DNA from: Methanobrevibacter sp. UBA412
GTDB taxonomy: Archaea; Methanobacteriota; Methanobacteria; Methanobacteriales; Methanobacteriaceae
Length of the DNA: 10,220 bases
NCBI GenBank assembly: GCA_002495685.1
Contig: DAGJ01000023.1
Location: 1,351-11,570 of the forward strand
Reading direction: 5' to 3'
Positions within the stretch are counted from its first letter, which is position 1. Each line of letters opens with the position of its first letter. Below are positions 7,050 through 10,220 of the stretch, piece by piece. Under the pieces are notes generated by a model that ran no database searches, had not been told where the DNA came from, and saw nothing but the letters and a program-made list of their open reading frames with translations. The translations under genes and the position numbers were made by a program.

Positions 7050-7424
7050 TTGAAACATATAAACGAAATAAAAGAAAAATTAAAAGAATTAAAAGAAGAG
7101 GAAGAAGAATTAGAAGATATGCTTTCTTACATTACAAATGGACATGAAGAACTTAAAACACAATTAAAAATAGATAAAATCCAAATAAACGCAATAGAAG
7201 AAGTATTAAACAAGTACAAAATGGATCCTGATATTGTAGCATACCTATTAAATGTGGAAACCACAATAAGAGATTTAAAAGAAAAAAGAAATACAGCTTC
7301 AACAGAAGACCATTCCAGTGAATTAAACAAACCAGATATGAATAATATTGATATTATAAATGAAACAATTTGGAAATTAGAACAAGAAAAAGATATACTT
7401 GAATGGGTAATGAGATCCAAATAA
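7050..7424 (+). CDS. Small coiled-coil protein of unknown function, upstream of uvrC
   Basis: I do not recognise a family. The 124-residue product is charged, rich in Glu and Lys, and has no signal peptide, membrane segment or cysteine. Residues 1-57 look like a long heptad-rich helix (IKEKLKELKEEEEELEDML...), a second helix lies at about 60-80 after MDPD, a polar Ser/Thr/Asn linker at 81-99, and a final helix ending in WVMRSK at 100-124. It starts at TTG with a strong GGAGG site. The gene is first in a likely operon with uvrC, separated by 44 bases, and divergent from uvrB. That arrangement suggests, but does not prove, a link to excision repair or to regulation of uvrC. An overlapping minus-strand frame (7127-7420) lacks comparable support. 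It could equally be an unrelated lineage-specific protein. Confidence 0.8.
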   Translation: MKHINEIKEKLKELKEEEEELEDMLSYITNGHEELKTQLKIDKIQINAIEEVLNKYKMDPDIVAYLLNVETTIRDLKEKRNTASTEDHSSELNKPDMNNIDIINETIWKLEQEKDILEWVMRSK

Positions 7425-7468
7425 AAAAAATAAAAAAATAAAAAAAATAATTATCTAAAAAAAAATTT

Positions 7469-9262
7469 ATGTCAACTAAAGTAAAATCAGCAGATGAACT
7501 TCCAACTAAACCTGGAATATACATCATGAAAAATGCTGATGAAAAAATAATATACATTGGAAAAGCAAAAAACCTTAAAAATAGGGTGAAATCCTATTTT
7601 AAAGAAAAAAAGGACAGACCAAAAACTACAGTTTTAATGAGTCACTTCCACAGTTTAGAGTATATTATAACCAATAGTGAAAAAGAAGCCCTAATACTAG
7701 AAGCTAATTTAATAAAAAAACACCGACCAAAATATAATATACGCTTAAAAGATGATAAAAGATATCCATATGCAAAATTAACCAATGAAGATTTCCCCCG
7801 CTTAGTCCTAACCCGCCACATTGGAAAAACAGGAACATATTACGGACCATTTACAGATGTTAGAAGTGTGAATGAAACTGTAAAACTATTAAAATCATTA
7901 TTCAAAATAAGAACCTGTAAAAGAATGGATGGACCTTGCCTAAATTCCCAAATCAATTTATGTAATGCACCATGTGCAGGTAAAATAAGTAAAGAAGAAT
8001 ACAATGAAAATATAAGTAAAATAGACTTATTCTTCCAAGGAAAATATAATAAAATCCTAAAAACTTTAGAAGACGAAATGAAACAAGCAAGTAAAAATCA
8101 AGAATTCGAAAAAGCAGCAGTACTTAGAGACCAAATAAACAGCATACATGAAGTAATTGAAAAACAATTCGTAGAATTCATGGACGAAACAGATCAAGAC
8201 ATAATAGCAACCAGTCTAAAAGAAAATGCAACAATAGTTGTAGTAATGAGCATTAGAAACGGAAACATTATAGGAAGAGACGACTTCATAATGACAACCA
8301 CTGAAGAAGACAGATCCGACGACATAATAAGTGCATTCATAAAACAATACTATGGAATAAACCGACATGTTCCAAAAGAAATACTAATTGAAGAAAACAT
8401 TCCAGATAAAAAATTAATAGAAGACTGGTTAACAGATATTCGTGGAAACAAAGTCCATATTCACATACCCCAAAAAGGAACTAAATTAAGATTAGTCCGT
8501 ATGGCAAGAAAAAATGCAGATATAATAAAAAATCAAAAAGAAAAAATGGACGATAGCTTAATCGAAGTTAAAAAATATTTAAAACTAGAAAAACTACCAT
8601 TAGTAATCGAAGGATACGATATAAGTAATATCTCAGGAAAACTTGCAGTAGGAAGTAAAGTAAGCTTCTTAAATGGAAAACCTAATAAAAAACAATATAG
8701 AATATTTAAAATGCAAACCCCAGGTCCAGATGATTATGGGATGATGAAAGAATTATTAACAAGAAGACTTAAAAAGATAGCAGAATATTATAATCAAGAA
8801 GAAAAAGAAAGAATACCATTAGAACCTGGAAGCATGCCTGATTTAATCTTAATAGATGGAGGTAAAGGACAATTACATGTAGCCTATGAAGTACTTGAGA
8901 AATATAATTTAACATTCATACCAATTATTGGACTAGCAAAAGAATTCGAAGAAATCTTCATACCAAAATCCAACATACCTATTAGAATTCCTGAAAACAA
9001 TGAAGGATTACACCTACTTCAAAGAGTAAGAGATGAAGCACACCGTTTTGGTGTTACACATCACAGAAAATTACGTAGCAAAAAAATTACAGAATCCTCC
9101 CTAGACAATATTCCAGGAATAGGTAAAAAAAGAAAAATTAGCTTACTTAAAAATTTAGGAAGCATAGATGAAATTAAAAATGCAAGTGTAGAAGAACTAG
9201 CTAAAATAGATTTAATAAACCAAAATCTTGCAGAAACAATTTATAAACACTTCCACCCATAA
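7469..9262 (+). CDS. uvrC: UvrABC excinuclease subunit C
   Basis: UvrC cuts the damaged strand on both sides of a lesion held by UvrB. The 597 residues are a normal length. The N-terminal GIY-YIG nuclease shows G16-I-Y and Y29-I-G, Arg39 and the catalytic Glu78 (LILEANLIKKHRPKYN); it makes the 3' cut. Four cysteines follow (150, 157, 165, 169), matching those reported to hold a [4Fe-4S] cluster in bacterial UvrC. A UVR domain lies at about 201-235 (FEKAAVLRDQI). The RNase H-like 5' nuclease has Asp384 (EGYDIS), Asp463 (LIDGGKGQL) and His525 (DEAHRFGVTHHR). Tandem helix-hairpin-helix motifs end the protein (about 545-595, IPGIGKKRK). The only possible start after the in-frame TAA at 7448 is the ATG at 7469. 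It has no Shine-Dalgarno sequence, only an A-rich leader, so it may depend on translation of the upstream gene or be initiated in another way. Confidence 0.98.
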   Translation: MSTKVKSADELPTKPGIYIMKNADEKIIYIGKAKNLKNRVKSYFKEKKDRPKTTVLMSHFHSLEYIITNSEKEALILEANLIKKHRPKYNIRLKDDKRYPYAKLTNEDFPRLVLTRHIGKTGTYYGPFTDVRSVNETVKLLKSLFKIRTCKRMDGPCLNSQINLCNAPCAGKISKEEYNENISKIDLFFQGKYNKILKTLEDEMKQASKNQEFEKAAVLRDQINSIHEVIEKQFVEFMDETDQDIIATSLKENATIVVVMSIRNGNIIGRDDFIMTTTEEDRSDDIISAFIKQYYGINRHVPKEILIEENIPDKKLIEDWLTDIRGNKVHIHIPQKGTKLRLVRMARKNADIIKNQKEKMDDSLIEVKKYLKLEKLPLVIEGYDISNISGKLAVGSKVSFLNGKPNKKQYRIFKMQTPGPDDYGMMKELLTRRLKKIAEYYNQEEKERIPLEPGSMPDLILIDGGKGQLHVAYEVLEKYNLTFIPIIGLAKEFEEIFIPKSNIPIRIPENNEGLHLLQRVRDEAHRFGVTHHRKLRSKKITESSLDNIPGIGKKRKISLLKNLGSIDEIKNASVEELAKIDLINQNLAETIYKHFHP

Positions 9263-9296
9263 AAAAGAAATCAATTTATAAAAACCATCCACCCAT
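9237..9296. repeat. Imperfect direct repeat of the uvrC 3' end
   Basis: The stretch 9237-9260, the last codons of uvrC, recurs at 9272-9296 just past its stop. Both copies begin CAATTTATAAA and end CCACCCAT, with 5 versus 6 differing bases between. The copies are 35 bases apart and fill most of the 44-base gap to the convergent kinase gene. A short duplication of the gene end is the simplest reading. Confidence 0.65.
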
Positions 9297-9306
9297 TAAT
9301 AAAATC

Positions 9307-10137
9307 TTATTCTAATAAAAATTCAACCATATAAGCAGTTCCTGGACGATCTAAACGAGTAATACTACCATTGATTTGATTAACTAAACCACGTACAACA
9401 GTTAAACCTAAACTACTAGAATTTTCAGCATCTAAATCCTTTGGAGCACCTACACCATTATCTGCTAAAATTAAAGTAACCTTATTAGAAGAAGCATGAA
9501 GAATAATACTAAGTTTCCCATCTTCACCATTAGGGAAAGCATATTTAATAACATTAATAATCATTTCATTAATTATTAAACCTAAAGGAATTGCAGTATC
9601 CATACTTAATTCTAAATCATCCAATAAATAATTAATCTCAATATTTTCAACACCATATAAATCAAATAAGTAATTTACTTCAGTTTTAATATATTCTTTT
9701 ATATTTATATGAGCTAAATCAGAAGATCTATAAATTTTTTCATGCATTAAAGCCATAGCATTAATACGATTTTTAGCAGATCCCAAAACCTGATCAGAAT
9801 CATTAGGATGATAACGAGAATCTAAATTAATTAAACTAAGCATAATCTGAAGATTATTCTTCACTCTATGATGAACCTCTTTTAAAAGCATATTCTTCTC
9901 ATCAACAAGCGTATTTAATTCCTTATTAATTTCCTCTAAATTCTCTTCATAAAGAAAAGATGTTGTAATATCTATTAAATTAATTTGTGCAGCAACACGA
10001 TTTAAATAAGTTACAGGGAAAATAATAGATTTAATATAAACCTTATCCCCATTTGCATTTAAAAAGCAACGTTCATCTTCATGATAATAAATTTCCCTAT
10101 TTAAAATTTTTTGTAAAATATCTTTAGGCTCTGTCAA
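9307..10137 (-). CDS. HisKA_2 histidine kinase, C-terminal part of a split PAS kinase
   Basis: The 276 residues carry a complete kinase core. EVHHRVKNNLQ has the likely phosphoacceptor His89, the N-box is PLGLIINEMIIN (Asn190), the G1 box DNGVG (226-230) and a G2-like SLGLTVV near 242. No membrane segment is present, so it is probably cytoplasmic. Residues 1-58 (EPKDIL...EDERCFLNANGDKVYIKS...INLIDIT) look like the second half of a PAS domain; the first half is absent from this frame. The listed start is TTG at 10137. It has no Shine-Dalgarno sequence, two in-frame stops lie further upstream within the window, and the first in-frame ATG (codon 83) would remove the whole PAS part. A PAS-like frame ends at TGA overlapping this TTG, so the gene is probably the 3' portion of a longer kinase separated by a frameshift. 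The core is paralogous to the kinase at 1652-3514. No response regulator is adjacent. Confidence 0.85.
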   Translation of the reverse strand: MTEPKDILQKILNREIYYHEDERCFLNANGDKVYIKSIIFPVTYLNRVAAQINLIDITTSFLYEENLEEINKELNTLVDEKNMLLKEVHHRVKNNLQIMLSLINLDSRYHPNDSDQVLGSAKNRINAMALMHEKIYRSSDLAHINIKEYIKTEVNYLFDLYGVENIEINYLLDDLELSMDTAIPLGLIINEMIINVIKYAFPNGEDGKLSIILHASSNKVTLILADNGVGAPKDLDAENSSSLGLTVVRGLVNQINGSITRLDRPGTAYMVEFLLE

Positions 10138-10220
10138 AAATTTAGTTGATGATTTTGGTTTTTATTTTTTATGTTCCAAAATTCTAGTTTTAGTTTAAAT
10201 CTGTTGATTAATCCGGTTTT
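10134..10220 (-). CDS. Possible 5' part of the split PAS kinase, cut by the window edge
   Basis: The minus-strand frame entering at the right edge is open for 28 codons and ends at TGA (10134-10136). Its start, KTGLINRFKLKLEFWN, resembles the opening of a PAS domain (pattern G-x-I-x-x-F-x-x-x-x-E). The stop overlaps the TTG of the downstream kinase frame as TTGA and directly follows A AAT TTT (10137-10143), which fits the X XXY YYZ form of a -1 slippery site. Joining the two frames there would give a PAS domain of about normal length. The piece is short and low-complexity, so an unrelated upstream gene's end is also possible. Confidence 0.45.
   Translation of the reverse strand, partial: KTGLINRFKLKLEFWNIKNKNQNHQLNF

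Noticed and set aside
7127..7557. Minus-strand open frames opposite the coiled-coil gene and the start of uvrC (7127-7420 and 7354-7557)
   Set aside because: They are hydrophobic shadows of lysine- and glutamate-rich coding sequence; the plus strand has a good ribosome binding site and recognised domains.

Overview
The window is strongly AT-rich and most likely comes from a methanogenic archaeon of the Methanobacteriales, with Methanosphaera the best fit by recall. The clues are a secreted adhesin-like protein with GG[AG]IY/NxxF repeats and an NWWG motif, tandem small polyferredoxins, HisKA_2-type sensor histidine kinases, TATA-box-like promoters, oligo-T tracts after genes, and a UvrB/UvrC repair pair in an archaeal setting. 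The genus is inferred from protein style and composition; no database was searched.

Layout. On the minus strand from the left: an adhesin-like protein running off the left edge (1-1509); a 620-residue membrane-bound PAS sensor histidine kinase (1652-3514); two paralogous 2[4Fe-4S] ferredoxins (3745-3936 and 4102-4296); a 600-base AT-rich intergenic region holding an inverted repeat, a plus-strand promoter-like site and a strong hairpin; and uvrB (4897-6882). From a shared 167-base intergenic region the plus strand then carries a 124-codon coiled-coil gene (7050-7424) and uvrC (7469-9262). On the minus strand, convergent with uvrC, lies a second HisKA_2 histidine kinase (9307-10137) whose reading frame appears to be split near the right edge.

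How the genes fit together. UvrB and UvrC are the damage-verification and dual-incision parts of bacterial-type nucleotide excision repair; UvrA is not in the window. They are transcribed divergently around a palindromic TATA-like element, so shared control is possible. The small coiled-coil gene precedes uvrC on the same strand and is the least explained gene here. The ferredoxins are generic low-potential electron carriers. The two kinases share a catalytic core but have different sensory halves, and neither has an adjacent response regulator in the window.

The most notable observations are: (1) the right-hand kinase seems to begin in the middle of a PAS domain, and the upstream PAS-like reading frame ends at TGA directly after an A AAT TTT heptamer, which allows either a -1 frameshift or a one-base disruption; (2) a consensus-like archaeal promoter points into a 12-bp hairpin in the long intergenic region, which may be a small RNA or, read the other way, a terminator with a T6 tail; (3) the coiled-coil gene linked to uvrC.
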